A stretch of DNA of 64,000 nucleotides from Struthidea cinerea. Taxonomy: Eukaryota > Chordata > Aves > Passeriformes > Corcoracidae. Each line of letters begins with the position of its first letter. Within the stretch, counting starts at the first letter, position 1. The stretch spans positions 367,427-431,426 of the forward strand of contig VZTI01001771.1 in the NCBI GenBank assembly GCA_013397865.1. The letters run 5' to 3'. The notes under the pieces are model-generated. The model worked only from the letters and a program-made list of their open reading frames with translations, ran no database searches and was not told where the DNA came from. Of the stretch, positions 43,080 to 55,030 are shown piece after piece. Made by a program: the position numbers and the translations under genes.

Positions 43080-43530
43080 GTGAACACCCTGCCAGACTGC
43101 GGCCGGGAGGTGGGTGTGGGGAGCAGGGAGATGTCTGTGTGTGGGTTTTGCACAAAGAGGAGCCGAGGCAGTGCCACACAGGAGCCGGGATGTGCAGCCC
43201 CAGCCCCAGCCCCAGCGGGCAGGGACACACAGGAGCCGGGATGTGCAGCCCCAGCCCCAGCCCGAGCGGGCAGGACACACAGGAGCCGGGATGTGCAGCC
43301 CCAGCCCCAGCCCCAGCGGGCAGGGACACACAGGAGCCGGGATGTGCAGCCCCAGCCCCAGCGGGCAGGGACACACAGGAGCCGGGATGTGCAGCCCCAG
43401 CCCCAGCCCGAGCGGGCAGGGACACACAGGAGCCGGGCGCTTCGCCTCCATCCCCTCGGGGCAGCGCATGTGACGCGAGCGCCCGGAGGATCTGGGGGCA
43501 GATGAAAGCTGGCAGCTGTGGCTGCCTCGG
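43080..43530. other. GC-rich, CpG-rich block enclosing the minisatellite
   Basis: The minisatellite is flanked by CpG-containing sequence on both sides (GACTGCGGCCGGGAGG on the left; CATGTGACGCGAGCGCCCGG at 43467-43486 on the right). The GC-rich state therefore extends past the repeat itself. It could act as a small intronic CpG island, but no promoter elements were recognised. Confidence 0.45.
43175..43437. repeat. GC-rich minisatellite, ~50-bp unit, 5 full copies plus a partial
   Basis: Tandem units start with CACACAGGAGCCGGGATGTG, continue CAGCCCCAGCCCCAG, and end GCGGGCAGGGA. Copies: 43175-43225 (51), 43226-43275 (50), 43276-43326 (51), 43327-43371 (45, one CCCCAG fewer), 43372-43422 (51), and a 15-bp start of a sixth to 43437. 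Copies 2 and 5 share a CCCGAGC variant, suggesting duplication of multi-unit blocks. The nested CCCCAG hexamer varies in number. The minus strand is G-rich (GGGGCT repeats). The array creates overlapping repetitive reading frames of up to 189 residues on both strands, which are artefacts. Confidence 0.95.
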
Positions 43531-44108
43531 GCGCTCGAGGCTGCCAAACAGGGCTTACAAACACGTTAGCTCAGCAGCAGAATTAAAGCCCTCATTCAGG
43601 TTTGTTTTGGAGCAAGAAACCAATGCGCATAGAGGGGATGGGGGAAAACTTGCCCTGCAGGCTGAAGCCTAAATACACCTTGACCTCCCCTCGCAAGCTG
43701 CTATACAGTAGAGCAGGCTTAACTACAGGACCAAATAATCTAAATAGTAATTTATTTTGTTGTCCGAGCAACCTCCTCAGTTTCTGACAAGCAGATACAG
43801 CTGACATTTGCTGCCCTCTACTTATTAAATAGGCAATCATACTCTAAAGTGCTGTTAGTCAGCCAAATTAGCAGGAAAGTAAATCTGTTGCAGTGTTCGG
43901 ATAAAACAGTTACGTGATTTTTCCACATTCACAGCTTGTTCCCAACGAATTTTCTTCTTTTTTCACCCTGTCTATGCCAGCGTGATAAATTGTACTTAAC
44001 AAGGTTGTTTCTACCTGAGGAAGACCCATACTTAGACAGAATACCACTGAAGCAAAAGGAGAACTAGAAATTCAGTCTTGACCTCTCCCTTGAACAAACT
44101 GATCTGAT

Positions 44109-44134
44109 ACATATATATATAGATATAGATATAT
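44109..44134. repeat. AT / ATAG simple repeat
   Basis: Alternating (TA)n passing into ATAGAT units. It is followed about 15 bp later by a short purine-rich AGAGAGA stretch. Confidence 0.85.
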
Positions 44135-45300
44135 GGACAGAGGGAAAGAGAGAGATGATATGTGTGTTTATATTTAGATCTATAAAATTTATTTTTTTTT
44201 TTAAATCTTTCAGAAAAGGAAGTACCATTGCATGCATTCCTCGCTGCTTCTTCTGGAACCTCTGGATGCAATTGTCAGTACTCAGGACAGACAAACTCAA
44301 ACCACCCTTATCACAAATCTTACACACCAAACATGGAAAAGAATAGCTCCCTTATCTCTCCACCAAGCTTGGTTGTCCAGGCATCCAAAAGGGATTAAAA
44401 ACAGGGGGCTGCCACCCTCCACTTGTTCAAAATCAAAAAGCAGTAGCACTGGTTATTACTACAGACATGGAAGGAAAACTACAGGAGATCTGAAAAAAAT
44501 TCATTTTACAAGAGGAAGTTCCTGCTGAAGTATTTCGGTGAAATTCAGAAAAGCAAAGTCACATTCAGCTTCAGAAATTCTTTGCAAAAAGCTTTTACCA
44601 TTCTAAACCCAAGTTCTGGAAATTCACCTTTAAGTAGTCCTTTTGCTGTATAATGAGAGGCTACATATTACAACAACCTTGTGTTAGGCAGGACTCCATC
44701 AGGCTGTGCGTGCTCTGGAAGGTGATGGAGACAACTCCTTCCCTACCACCTTTCTGCTTTAAAAAAATGAAATCCATTAGGTAGAGCAGACTTTGTAACA
44801 GGTATTGCTCTTTTGGAACTGTTCAAAAACAAACCCAAATATATTTCACACCAGAACTAAACTCTTGAGTCTAGTTCTGAGTCTTGAGTCTTCCTCACTA
44901 GTTTTACTTGAAAATTAAGAGTACACAGTTATTTAAAATTTTGTTAGGGAATGTGAGAAAACAAGAAATAACCACAAAGAGAAAAGCCAACTTTTACAGG
45001 TTTATACAGCTCTTAGTTGTTTCATGCCCCCCATTCTCAGAGCACTAAATGAGAACCCTTTTGGTAGCAAGGTAAGAAAATCACTGTATTTCATTGGTTA
45101 TGAATAGCTGCTAAAGTCTCAAACAGCAGATTGCACCAGGGCAAATACACCTGTCATACAAAATCTAAGGAAATACACTGCTGCTGGGTTAATTGGAAGG
45201 CTGATGCCTTTCAAATACTCAGTGAGACATCAGCTAAACAAGGAACAATGCTTGACTAGACAGCTTGCTTTCCTGTCTCTTGTTATACCCACCGAACCCC

Positions 45301-45665
45301 AGAATGGTTTGGCTTGGAAGGGAACTTAAAGACCCTCTCATTCAATGGGCAGGGACACCTTCCACCATCCCAGGTTGCTCCAAGCCCTGTCCAACCTTGC
45401 CTTGGACACTTCCAGGGATGGGGCAGCCACAGCTTCTCTGGGCAACCTGTGCCAGGGCCTCCCCACCCTCACAGGGGAGAGTTTTTTACTGATACCTAAT
45501 CTAAACCTACTCGCTGTCAGTGTGAAGCCATTCCCCCTTGCTCTGTTGCTCCTGGCCCTTGTCAATAGTCTCTCTCCATCTTTCCTGTCAGCTCCTCCAG
45601 GTACTGGAAGGTCACAATTAGGTCACCCTGAAGCTTCTTTTCTCCAGGCTGAACAATCCCATACT
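45301..45665 (-). mobile_element. CR1 LINE 3' fragment, antisense to the plus strand (same sense as TAF4)
   Basis: Read on the minus strand, this ends with the CR1 3' UTR. The plus strand begins AGAATGGTTTGGCTTGGAAG, the complement of the CR1 tail. A 75-residue minus-strand frame at 45338-45565 carries the C-terminal CR1 ORF pattern: RARGNGFTL, then FRLGISKK, then WHRLPREAV and APSLEVSKARLD. Upstream on that strand a shifted frame holds the VQPGEKKLQGDLIVTFQYLE block, so at least one frameshift separates them. It is 5'-truncated at about 45.66 kb, which is usual for CR1 insertions. The exact 5' boundary is uncertain. Confidence 0.9.
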
Positions 45666-48600
45666 CACTGTCCCATTTTGTTTTGCATAAGCCCCTGCTC
45701 TCCACGCTATGCAACCTCATTTGTCCTGGTAATAAACACCTCCCATACAAAGCCTCACAGATCTGACACGGACCTTCGTGAGGAACAAAACATGGATGCA
45801 ATACATGGACCCTTCTCACACTCACATTGGTGTAAACCAAGTTCTAAGAATTTGTTTTCTAGGTAGCAAGCATAAACAAAGACAAAGGAGTGCTCTTACT
45901 TTATACTATAAAGATGGGGGTATAAAAATAGTTTGTTACTTAACACTGGCTGTGTATTTAGCTCATCTATCAGTAAACCAGCATTTCCCTTTAAGAATGC
46001 TAAACCCAACAGTTTTCATCAGTCATGAAAAATAAGCATTCATGTTAACTAAACAAGAGCTGGGCAGTATGTGTATGCCGGAATAATGCATCATTACGGA
46101 ATGCCACCAACTTGATTTTGTAGAAGGGAATTATTATGTTGGATAGCATTGGATTTAATTTAGATTTCTGGTAGACTAATAAGGTAAGATTGGGTCAAGC
46201 TTGGGTTAGAGAAAAGACAAAAAAACCCCAGCCCTTGACTCAGCTCTAATTAATATACATTTTACCTAGGCAGGAATAAATAATTTGACTCAGCTGGAAG
46301 ATATCATGGTCATTCCTCTGATCTCCTGGCATTTTTCTTCAATTATCCAGTTTCTGACTCGCTGTACAGCAAGGGTGACACCATGCTTCAACTTCAGTCA
46401 GACACCCTGCCACAACTTCTGCTCCAAGACCAGGAGAACAGGCTGGAATTTTCATCAGCTTCAATTTTACAAAGATATATGCAAGAAATTCTACTGAATA
46501 GTAAGATTGCTATTGACCAAAGATCTTCAGGACCTGTAGAATTCATTGCAGGGCAGTACCTCATCCTTTGAAACACAGGAAGTCTGGAAGACCTATACAC
46601 CAAATCCATATGCAATAAACTTATTACTGGTTGCAGATTATCTTGTTTCTTCAGCAGCAAATGTAATGCTATTCCTCTTCTGGCCTTGATTGTAAGTTTT
46701 ATAACCAACTTCAGTCATCAGAATTTGGGACTGTTATCATAATTTACCAATACATCTAAAGTAATATCTGCTAAAAGGAAACAAACACAGCTAACACAAG
46801 AATAGTGCAGCAGGACTTCAGGAGAGTATTCTGACTGGTCAGACAGGACCACTCCTCTCGAGGTGCAAGTTTAATACTAACATTTCAGGTCATTGCAACA
46901 ACTTTAGAACTTCAGAAAAACCTTGTACTCTAAAACCAAATCCAGGGCAGTGCTGCCATGAGCTTAAACTGGACAGGAATGGTCAAAGCATTTTTCCGGG
47001 TACAAACAGCAGACCTGCGGTACAGGGAGAGTACAAAAAAAGTGACTGTTATCTGACTTTCTACATGTATTGACAAAAATGCTCACATTCCTTCTGCATC
47101 ACAGCTGTAGCACTGGTAACCTGATGCAGAAAACTATTCATGAAATAACTCTGTTCTGAGGAATCAGTGTTGCCGAAACACTGCTTTGTCATTAATTCAG
47201 GCGTCCCATTCACAGCCTTCTTTCGACCTACTGACACTCAGATGGGTTAGAGAGCTAAGTGGAAATTTAATTTGAATTTATTCCCATTCAAGTGCCCCAT
47301 TTCTCAGTGGACTGTGTTACAAGAAACTAATTTAAGATGAGATTGTTGCTTTTGAATCAGTATTTTTATGTCAGGCATGATAAAACAGAAAACTTACTTA
47401 GACTTCTCATCACTGAGACACTGCATTAATAGTACAATCTTTAAGGACTTTGGCTTTGGTGAAAAGGTGAATAAATTAACTTTCCAAAAAAACCAATTTT
47501 CATTTGCTTTTCATTTTCAGTAATTATGATAACTTCAGTAAACTATCATTTAAATGGTTTAAAGAAGCCACTCCTACTGAGTTGATACATAAATATTAGT
47601 GTGGTGACAAGAAATTATTTAGTGTAAAACTGTTTTCCTATTGCAATCCCTAAGTATATGATGCTGGAGTTTCAGTAATTCTGCTACAAGTTAAGTTCTT
47701 CTGGGGGATTTAAAACCTCCAAGGCAATGTTAGAACCACATAACATATACATCATATGATGTACATATTTCATTGTGTTGAAGAGAAGGATCCTATAGCT
47801 TCTTCTAGAACTCCATCTGCTAACAGTCCACATATTTTACTGCATATAATTCAGAAAAGGATACAGTTCAAAAAGTCAATCTCAGCCCAACAAGGCTCTT
47901 GTTCCAGAGGACACTGCAGATGTGGGAGATGGCAGCACCCAAGGCCAGTGGTTACCACAATGCTGCCCTGGACACAGCTCCTTCTGGGAGCATGGGAAAG
48001 CCTGTGTCTGCTCTGCTTCCGCAAGAACCAAGCACTCCCGAAGCTCCTGGCCAGGGTAACCCTCACAAGCCCCTTCAGTCATGACAAAGGACCTTATCCA
48101 TCCCCAGGAAGCTGGGCTAGCTCTGCTGACAAGGGCACACGAAGGGCTGTCTTGTGTCCTCCCCAGCATCCGAAGGCTGCTGGTATGAATATCAGCAGGT
48201 CGGACACTTCCCTTGCGTGGCTGATGAGCACACCTGAGAACAGATCCCACTGAGTGTTATCTAACCTGATCCAGGGCCTGGATACATGCCCAGACATTTA
48301 TGGTGTCTGGTTCAAGTTTTCATTATTATGCAATATTCTTGGTTGGTGATGACACAAAAATCTGAACCAAGTTAATCTTTCAGGACGAAGCTCAGCTACT
48401 TAACTTTTAAATTAAAACATTTTTTAGCAACAGACCCTGATCTATAGAATATCCCTGACAGAAAGGATGTTGAGGATCTTACCTTGCCTGCCTTTCCTTT
48501 AAACCATTTCTATTATTAATTACTAGGTGTTGACTCAGATATTCCTAATCTTGATCTATTCCTGCTACCAGTTATATGGCCTGTTTTATGTTCTATTTAA

Positions 48601-48852
48601 TGAAGCCTTTTAATGGAAATTATAGAACTCATAATTTCTTTAACTTACATTTGTGACTTTCAGACTACATAAATCAGTGTATTTCCTAAAACTTGATTTT
48701 AAAAGCTTTAGTCATGCTTTGTTCATTGAAGCTTATCACAGTTAGTTTAGTACAACTTTTAGTTTCATTGATTTTCTAATCATCCTCTAACAACAGCAGT
48801 CTGAAAAAATTTAACTATGTGTTGGCTAACATGGAAAATTCCATTGCTTATG

Positions 48853-48874
48853 ATACCCTGCTTATGCAGGGTAT
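48853..48874. repeat. Perfect 9-bp stem, 4-nt loop hairpin
   Basis: ATACCCTGC (48853-48861), TTAT, GCAGGGTAT (48866-48874). A third, direct CCCTGCTTA follows at 48876-48884, so the CCCTGCTTA word occurs twice directly and once inverted within 32 bp. No function can be assigned. Confidence 0.6.
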
Positions 48875-50759
48875 TCCCTGCTTACTATTAATTACAAAAA
48901 TTAATTAGAAAGCAAATTCAAACCATTAATTAGAAAAAATAATTAGGAAAGTTATATAATTTCCAACAAAACAGACACTGCTCACAAATGATGCTATTTC
49001 TTACATTAATTTGTACCAAGTCGAACATTTCAGAATTTATGTTACAAAGCAATGGAATAAGTAATAGCTGAAAAGCATCATTTTCCCCTGAAATAGTCTC
49101 GATGGAAAATATTTTTCAGTAGCTTATTAAATAGATTTACCATTGAAACAGTCACATGCTGTCCACTGAAAAACGGCTGCACCAACTTAGAAGTGTGAAA
49201 GCAAATGGAGAGTTTTGAGCAATATAATCCTCCACAGGCATATTCTGCTACTGCTTTCACTCAAGTCCATTTGAAACAGGTTAATACCAAAGCAAAATAA
49301 GTCACTCACACTGAAATCAGAGTGGGTTTGCACTGACTTAACCAAAACAGTGCTAGTCTGGGTGTGAATGAAACCTGTCTCTGCAATAAGACCATGTGTA
49401 GATGGCCCTTCCGTTTGTTTGGGTAAGTATTTAAATGCAGTTTAAACTTGATTTATGCCAGTTTGGTTTCAGCAATATGCAGAGTGGTTTGAAGACTGGC
49501 TAATAAATGGATCAAGATGGAGTTACACAGAAAAAACAATCTTCACCTAACCAAATAATTTAAAAATGTGTTCAAAGAATTCCACTTACATTGTCTTCAT
49601 GACACTAAGAAGCAAGAAGGAAACTTTCTACTGGTATTTGTTCTGTGAAAGAAATTGAGCTAATCTTTTTTTCTTCTTAAATTAGGAAGGAAAACAGAGC
49701 ATTACAGAATGAAGACTTCAAAATATCCTTAAAGGAGAATGTTTTGGAACGAATACCCTTTGCTAGTCTTCTTTCCTCTTCATCCTATTATCCTTGTATT
49801 GATACCTTTCTTTTGCATTCCAAGACAGCACTTTCTAGAGTTCCTTCAATGTTTTGAATAGTTTTTTTCCTTTTAAGGAAAGATTTAGAAGACTTTCTTT
49901 AAGACTTTAAATTACTTCTTTTGGTACTTCACTTTCTCCCTCTGACTTTTGTCAGTAGTGTCACTGTCAAACTGACTGAAGCCTGAAACATGCATTTTCA
50001 GAACATAATAACGATATCATCAGCTGCTTTGCTGGGATGAAAAAACAAGTTATCTGACAATCACATCATTAAACAAGTAAAGGAGCTAGAAGAGCTGCAG
50101 GTTTCTCAGGCGCCCGCTTTGTGCCTTTTAAAACACTACCTAATGGCCACTTTACTATAGGCCACAAGAATATCAGTGCAACAAAGGTCTTCAGGCAAAA
50201 TTCAAGACACAGAAATCAAGGAATCACAGCTTCAAATCCAGCTTATTATTGAAGCTGACAGTATTTTATTCATCAGCTTATACAAAACCTGGAAGAAACA
50301 CAATTTCTCTCTGAGCTATGGGTAATAAGCACATTTAAGAGTAGCCCAGCTGGCAGCGAAGTTTTGAAATTTTTTACATTTTTGTTGGCATTGATTCAAA
50401 ACTTTTAATTTCAAATGACAAAGTCATGCTAAAGACAGTTTTTCTAACCAACCTTTTATACTATAAAATGGGTTATTTTTTTATTTTGGCAGTGCCAATA
50501 TCATTTGAGACATCAGCATATATCCTGCATTTTTCCAATGCAGAAAAAAATATTAACAATATTAAAACAACATATTGTCAGTACCACACCACACTCCCAT
50601 TTGCAAAAGAAAATGTTTTTACTAACAAAATTTAAATATATTAAGTTAAAGTCTCTAGAGTTTTAGAACCCTGATTACTAAAACCAGAGACATTTTTTAT
50701 GGTTTCAAACATGTGGAACGAAATTCAACTTCAGAGAGAGGCGTGGTGCCAGTAAATGA

Positions 50760-51010
50760 TGCACTTTCCTGAGACGGCCGGGGCAGCAGGCAGGGCCGGT
50801 GCCCAAAAGCAGAGGGTGCAGCACAGGGGCTGGGGAGCTCCTTCTGCACTGCCTCAGACAAAGCCAGCTTCAATCACACACCAGCGTGCTCTAACCACCT
50901 CTGGTTCGCTCCCCACCGCACGATTTGCTCCGTCTTCCCTCCCCGCTCCCTCAGCTGGGGACGGTGGCTCCGCGGACAGCCCCGCTTCCAGCGCGACGCC
51001 TTCTCACAGC
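50760..51010. other. GC-rich, CpG-containing islet in the intron
   Basis: About 250 bp with GACGGCCGG, CTCCGCGGACAG and CAGCGCGACG stands out from AT-rich surroundings. It has no TATA or recognised promoter layout. It could be a small intronic CpG island or the remains of an insertion. A 175-codon plus-strand frame (50925-51452) starts in it but shows no known domain. Confidence 0.45.
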
Positions 51011-51180
51011 TAGTACAGAGCATCTGTTTCACTCCGACTACTGCAAAATGTGGGCTTACTATCCCCGTCTTTTACTTTCAAGTCCTCAGGTTTCCAATGG
51101 CCGAGAAAGAATCCCCAGGAAAGCCAGCACTGATGCAGCAGCAATGAATCTGACCCCAGCTCTGCTCACTTCCAGCAGCA

Positions 51181-51208
51181 CGGCAGCTTCAGTTCGGCAG
51201 CTTCAGTT
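51181..51208. repeat. 14-bp tandem duplication
   Basis: CGGCAGCTTCAGTT occurs twice back to back. It lies inside the 175-codon plus-strand reading frame at 50925-51452, which I do not regard as a gene. Confidence 0.85.
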
Positions 51209-52316
51209 CTCAGCTCAACAGCCCTTTCTGCCCGCCATCAATTACTCCCAAAAATCTGACTCTTCCTTTGCACACACTGGCTACATACAAAACCCAAGTG
51301 CTACTAAAATTCTGCCTCTTTTCCTGCCAAATAACTTGATTACTCTATTTCATTTCAATGCTTGCTTGACAAATCCAACTCTGGAAACACTAAGGCCTGG
51401 TCTAATGTTTGCAAGAACTCATTTCAGCAAGTCTTACTACATAACCACATAATGAAATGAAGACAAATAAAACTCATCCATGTCTTTGGATTTTTTTGAC
51501 TGTTATATATATAAAATCTGTGTAGCTAACGGGACTACAGAATACTGCCAAGAGGGAAACGAAACAGGAAGAACAGGTCAATACAAAAGAACCTGCTATA
51601 TATGTATTTTTCTGTACATCTTACCTTCCAGTGCATAATTATTACTTGCTAATGTGTATATCCAAACAAGCTGGCTAAAAGGAATGGCATCATTTTGCTG
51701 AAATTGCTTTCAACTGATGGATATTTTAATCTTTCTAACTGATTTAAGTTGCAACCCAATCCTAAACCATGAGATGCCTTAAGCAAAGGACAGTCACTCA
51801 TTTATAGCAAATTAAGGTAGTCTTAGAGTGACATATCACAACTTCATCAGAAATTATTTGATATTTTTTAGATTATTCTAATTTAGACAAATGAGTAAAT
51901 AGTCCACTGAATCACAGGGTAGAGAAAATGACTGGCAATTACATTACTTGAATGTTACCAGAACAAAATTGTTAAGTAGCACATTTCTAAGAAAGTGACA
52001 TTTTACAAAAAGACAAAAGCATACATTTTCCACCAAAATCTAGAGCTGCTGCCATCAACAACCCAACAAAAGCTACAGCTACCTAAAATGGAAATGAAAA
52101 TGTAATGTATGGAAATATTCTCTTATAAAATCTCCTTAGGCTTCACATGTATTAATGTATTAGTTTGCAAACATTAAGATCAAAGGCAAAGCAACAAATA
52201 CATCCTAAAAAGTTTTTAGTCAGATTTTTATTAACGATATACAAGTAGCAAGGCATAAAAAATTAATATGTTCAAGCCTTGAAATGTCAAGTGTAATGAT
52301 CTCTAGCTCTGCTTAC

Positions 52317-52373
52317 CTCCTTTGCTTTTTGTTTCAGTCTAGCTTGCTCTGGGTCTTCTTGCCTTGAGCGACT
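52317..52373 (-). CDS. TAF4: TAF4 internal coding exon (57 nt, 19 codons)
   Basis: This small phase-0 exon encodes SRSRQEDPEQ followed by ARLKQKAKE. The SRSRQEDPEQ stretch separates TAF4 from TAF4B, which as I recall has an SRSNKEDPEQ-type sequence. The acceptor on the minus strand is a T-rich tract, with a branch-point-like TGTTAAC upstream, ending AACATGTAG|AGT. The donor is GAG|GTAAGC, close to consensus. It continues the charged helix from the exon at 62063-62188 and leads in frame into the exon at 28184-28306. At 57 nt, skipping it would keep frame and remove 19 residues of a basic helix, so a skipped isoform is possible but there is no direct evidence for one. In mammals I recall Leu in DPEQLRLK; here it is Ala (DPEQARLK). 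Confidence 0.95.
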
Positions 52374-52593
52374 CTACATGTTTAAAAAAAATGGGGAAAA
52401 AAGGTTAACAGATGGTTTAAGAACCCCTCATCTGTTGCAGTAAGTTAAAAAATAGCAAAGAAATAGGAACAGGATACAAGGTATCAAACATGGGACACTT
52501 AAATTGATGGAAGTGCAATTTCAAACCCATGAGCCTCACCCAAAAGACTGTTAAATGTTCAGTTGTAAATGAGATGTAGTCTAGATTTTAATT

Positions 52594-52650
52594 TAAAAAA
52601 ACAAACAAACAAACAAACAAAAAAAACCAAAACAAACAAACAAAAAAAAA
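52594..52650. repeat. Interrupted (AAAC)n / A-rich tract
   Basis: AAAC repeats interrupted by A-runs. It lies about 220 bp upstream, in transcription sense, of the acceptor of the exon at 52317-52373. On the sense strand it is GTTT/T-rich, outside the immediate polypyrimidine tract. Confidence 0.9.
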
Positions 52651-54982
52651 ACCCAACCCAAACATGTTTTTGTCAATGTGAAAGTTTCCACACAGGTTTA
52701 AATTTCAATTATTTAATACAAACAAATTCAAGCATTCAAGAGCAGAAGTGACACCCTTTCAGTTATCTTAAATTTTTAATTTAAGTCCTTACAGTCACAT
52801 ATTTTAAAATTTACTGTTTGCAACTAAGCTTGTATTTAGCTCTTGGTAGAGAACGTGGAGAAAACCATTGTAAAGTTGCCCTCCCAAAAGGTAAATCTTT
52901 ATATTTGTGCTCACTATGCCTTCTCAGACTGATGGAATTCAAAACCCAAGGGGCAGATAATACATACATTATCCTTTTACAAACATGTGATAGATAGATC
53001 AGCATTCAGCAAAGGTTGCATAAAAAGTTGTAAGAAGCTGCAATAAAACTTGTGACACCTGTGGAAAACTGTTGTTCCTGACACCTGAGAGATGTAGTAG
53101 TTCTACTTCAGTACCTCTTTGAGATTTAAAGTGATATCACTTACACAACTCCTAAAGGAATACCTGTGCCCTCTATCTATCCATTCTCTGCTTATTGCTA
53201 TGCTGAAGGCAGACCTGAAACTATAAAGAATATTAGTTTGCAAACTTACATATTCTCAGATTTTTTTCTGGTGTTTAAATTTTTCATACCATATTCTGGT
53301 CAGAAGCCAAAAATCCGTTAAGAAAACCAAAGGCAGATAGGTTTTAAGGGCTTACACTTAAAAGGGCTGTGTAGTATTTTTGATAAACCTAGATAGTGCC
53401 TTGGCTATGATTTGGCAGACAGGGCACCAATGGCACAGAATTCTCTATCCCTTCTCCTGTTAGTTTTTGTGAGTTTTTTGTGGGTTTGGTTGTTTTTTTC
53501 TGAACTGGGATTGGTATTTTTCAGCTAATATAGCACACATATAAAACAGTGCTGATAACACATGGTGACATCAAACAACAATGAAATTTTTAGATGTGCT
53601 TAACTCTTTTACTGTGCACATCAGCTTCACCTTCCAACACCATCTACAAGTGCTTTTGTGTCTGTTGGCATAAGAGGTTGTTGGACAGGACGGTGTCTGC
53701 AGCAAAGGAATGACAAATCAAAATCTGAGATAGCCAATGACCAAACCAAGCTCTCATGCTGTAGTTGTGCCAGCCAAGGAAGAAAGTCCACCTTAACACA
53801 GGCTGAGGTTCCTTCTAACTGCTGTGGCCAGACAAAAAGAAAAATGTAGATAATCTGACCTAGGTAATGTTCAAAGGACAAAAAGGTATTTCATGAAATA
53901 TGTGGGTCTGCCAGAGAGCTGGGTTTCTAATCAGCACAGCAATTACTAAGAACTTGATTATATTTATACCTATTAGGTTAAAAACCAAACTAATAAAACC
54001 CTTATCAGTGAACTGCTTCTCTAGGAGATGGGCTCAGGTCAGTATTTATGAACTGAGCTGAACAAGGTCCTTGCTGTCATTTTACAGTGACAATTCAACC
54101 TTTGGAGCTTCTCCAGAATGATACATGGAAAAGCATATTTAGCCCTTTCATGGGTTTTGATGATAAATTTATAAATGAACAATGAACTTCTATTGCCTTG
54201 TGAGTCTTGCAGTGAAAGCAGTACAGAAACACAAAGTCTTGTTATACTACTGTATGAAGCTGAAACATTTGCCAAATGCAAAGTACAAGTTAAAAGCACG
54301 TCAGCTTTAGGAGAAAGCAGAGTGTCCTGGAAGAATCCAGCTGAGACTTCTAATATTGTTACTAACTTTCTACAAGGAAATGATAGAATCCTGGAAAACA
54401 CACCAGATGTACATTGTGTTTGGGGACATTGTAAGAAAAATTAAAGCAATAGATGCAAAGTAACATCGCAATTTCCTGGGCTCCAGAAGAGAAGGAAAAA
54501 CTCTGAAAGTGCTACAGAGTAAAGTAACACATTAAAAAGTTGGGGCTTTTTCTTTTCACCCCCAGAAACTGACCAAATAAAAGTAAATCTGGAGTTCAGG
54601 ATAATTTCAACACGCAAAAGCAAATCATCTGCTCTGTGTAAACGTCCAGCTTGTTCACAACAAATAAATGATAAAAATGATTGCAGAGGTGAAAACAGGC
54701 ACTCAGCTCCTGAATGATATCAAATACAGTAACCTTGTTCCAAAAATGAAGATCTAAAGTACCAGATGAAGTTCCATATATAACCCAGATTGAAGGTGAA
54801 GATAGAACTACTTTAACATTTAGAATAGTGCAGTGATTTTCTAGTTATTGCTTGAATCCATGCCAAATAGCCTTTCCAAAGAATCCAGGCTAGTTCTTGT
54901 TTCAAACAAGCAGAATTCCAACTTTACACTGGATGTGTCATTACTACTAAAAAAATTAAGGAATTTAACTTAGTTTTGATAA

Positions 54983-55030
54983 ATTTTAACAGATTTTAAC
55001 AGATTTTTTTTAAAAAACAGATTTTTAAGA
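54983..55030. repeat. Small degenerate tandem repeat, TTTTAACAGA unit
   Basis: ATTTTAACAG occurs twice in tandem, followed by a diverged third unit (T-run, A-run, CAGATTTTTAAG). It is probably slippage-generated. Confidence 0.8.

Larger units (their letters stand above)
28307..52316 (-). other. TAF4: TAF4 intron, about 24.0 kb
   Basis: This GT-AG phase-0 intron runs between the exons at 52317-52373 and 28184-28306. It contains a GC-rich block at 29540-29885 running into an internally deleted CR1 (29888-30335), and a 17-nt A-run at 32521. Inverted 13-mers lie at 31291 and 33700. A GC-rich minisatellite is at 43175-43437, an AT/AG simple repeat at 44109, and a minus-strand CR1 at 45301-45665. 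A perfect 9-bp hairpin is at 48853 and a GC-rich islet at 50760-51010. About 33.8-43.0 kb and 45.7-50.7 kb otherwise look like unique AT-rich sequence. No nested gene is recognised on either strand. Confidence 0.9.

Noticed and set aside
43175..43437. Regular repeat with similar unit length, considered as a CRISPR array
   Set aside because: The copies are head-to-tail with no unique spacers, and the context is a vertebrate intron.
42978..43672. Overlapping reading frames of 119-189 codons on both strands near 43.0-43.7 kb, with proline/glycine-rich repeated peptides
   Set aside because: They are produced by the ~50-bp minisatellite, whose GC-rich units lack stops in several frames on both strands at once.
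45338..45840. Minus-strand frames of 75 and 92 codons at 45.3-45.8 kb
   Set aside because: The first, and the end of the second, are decayed CR1 ORF sequence, so they are not host genes; they are reported as the CR1 element.
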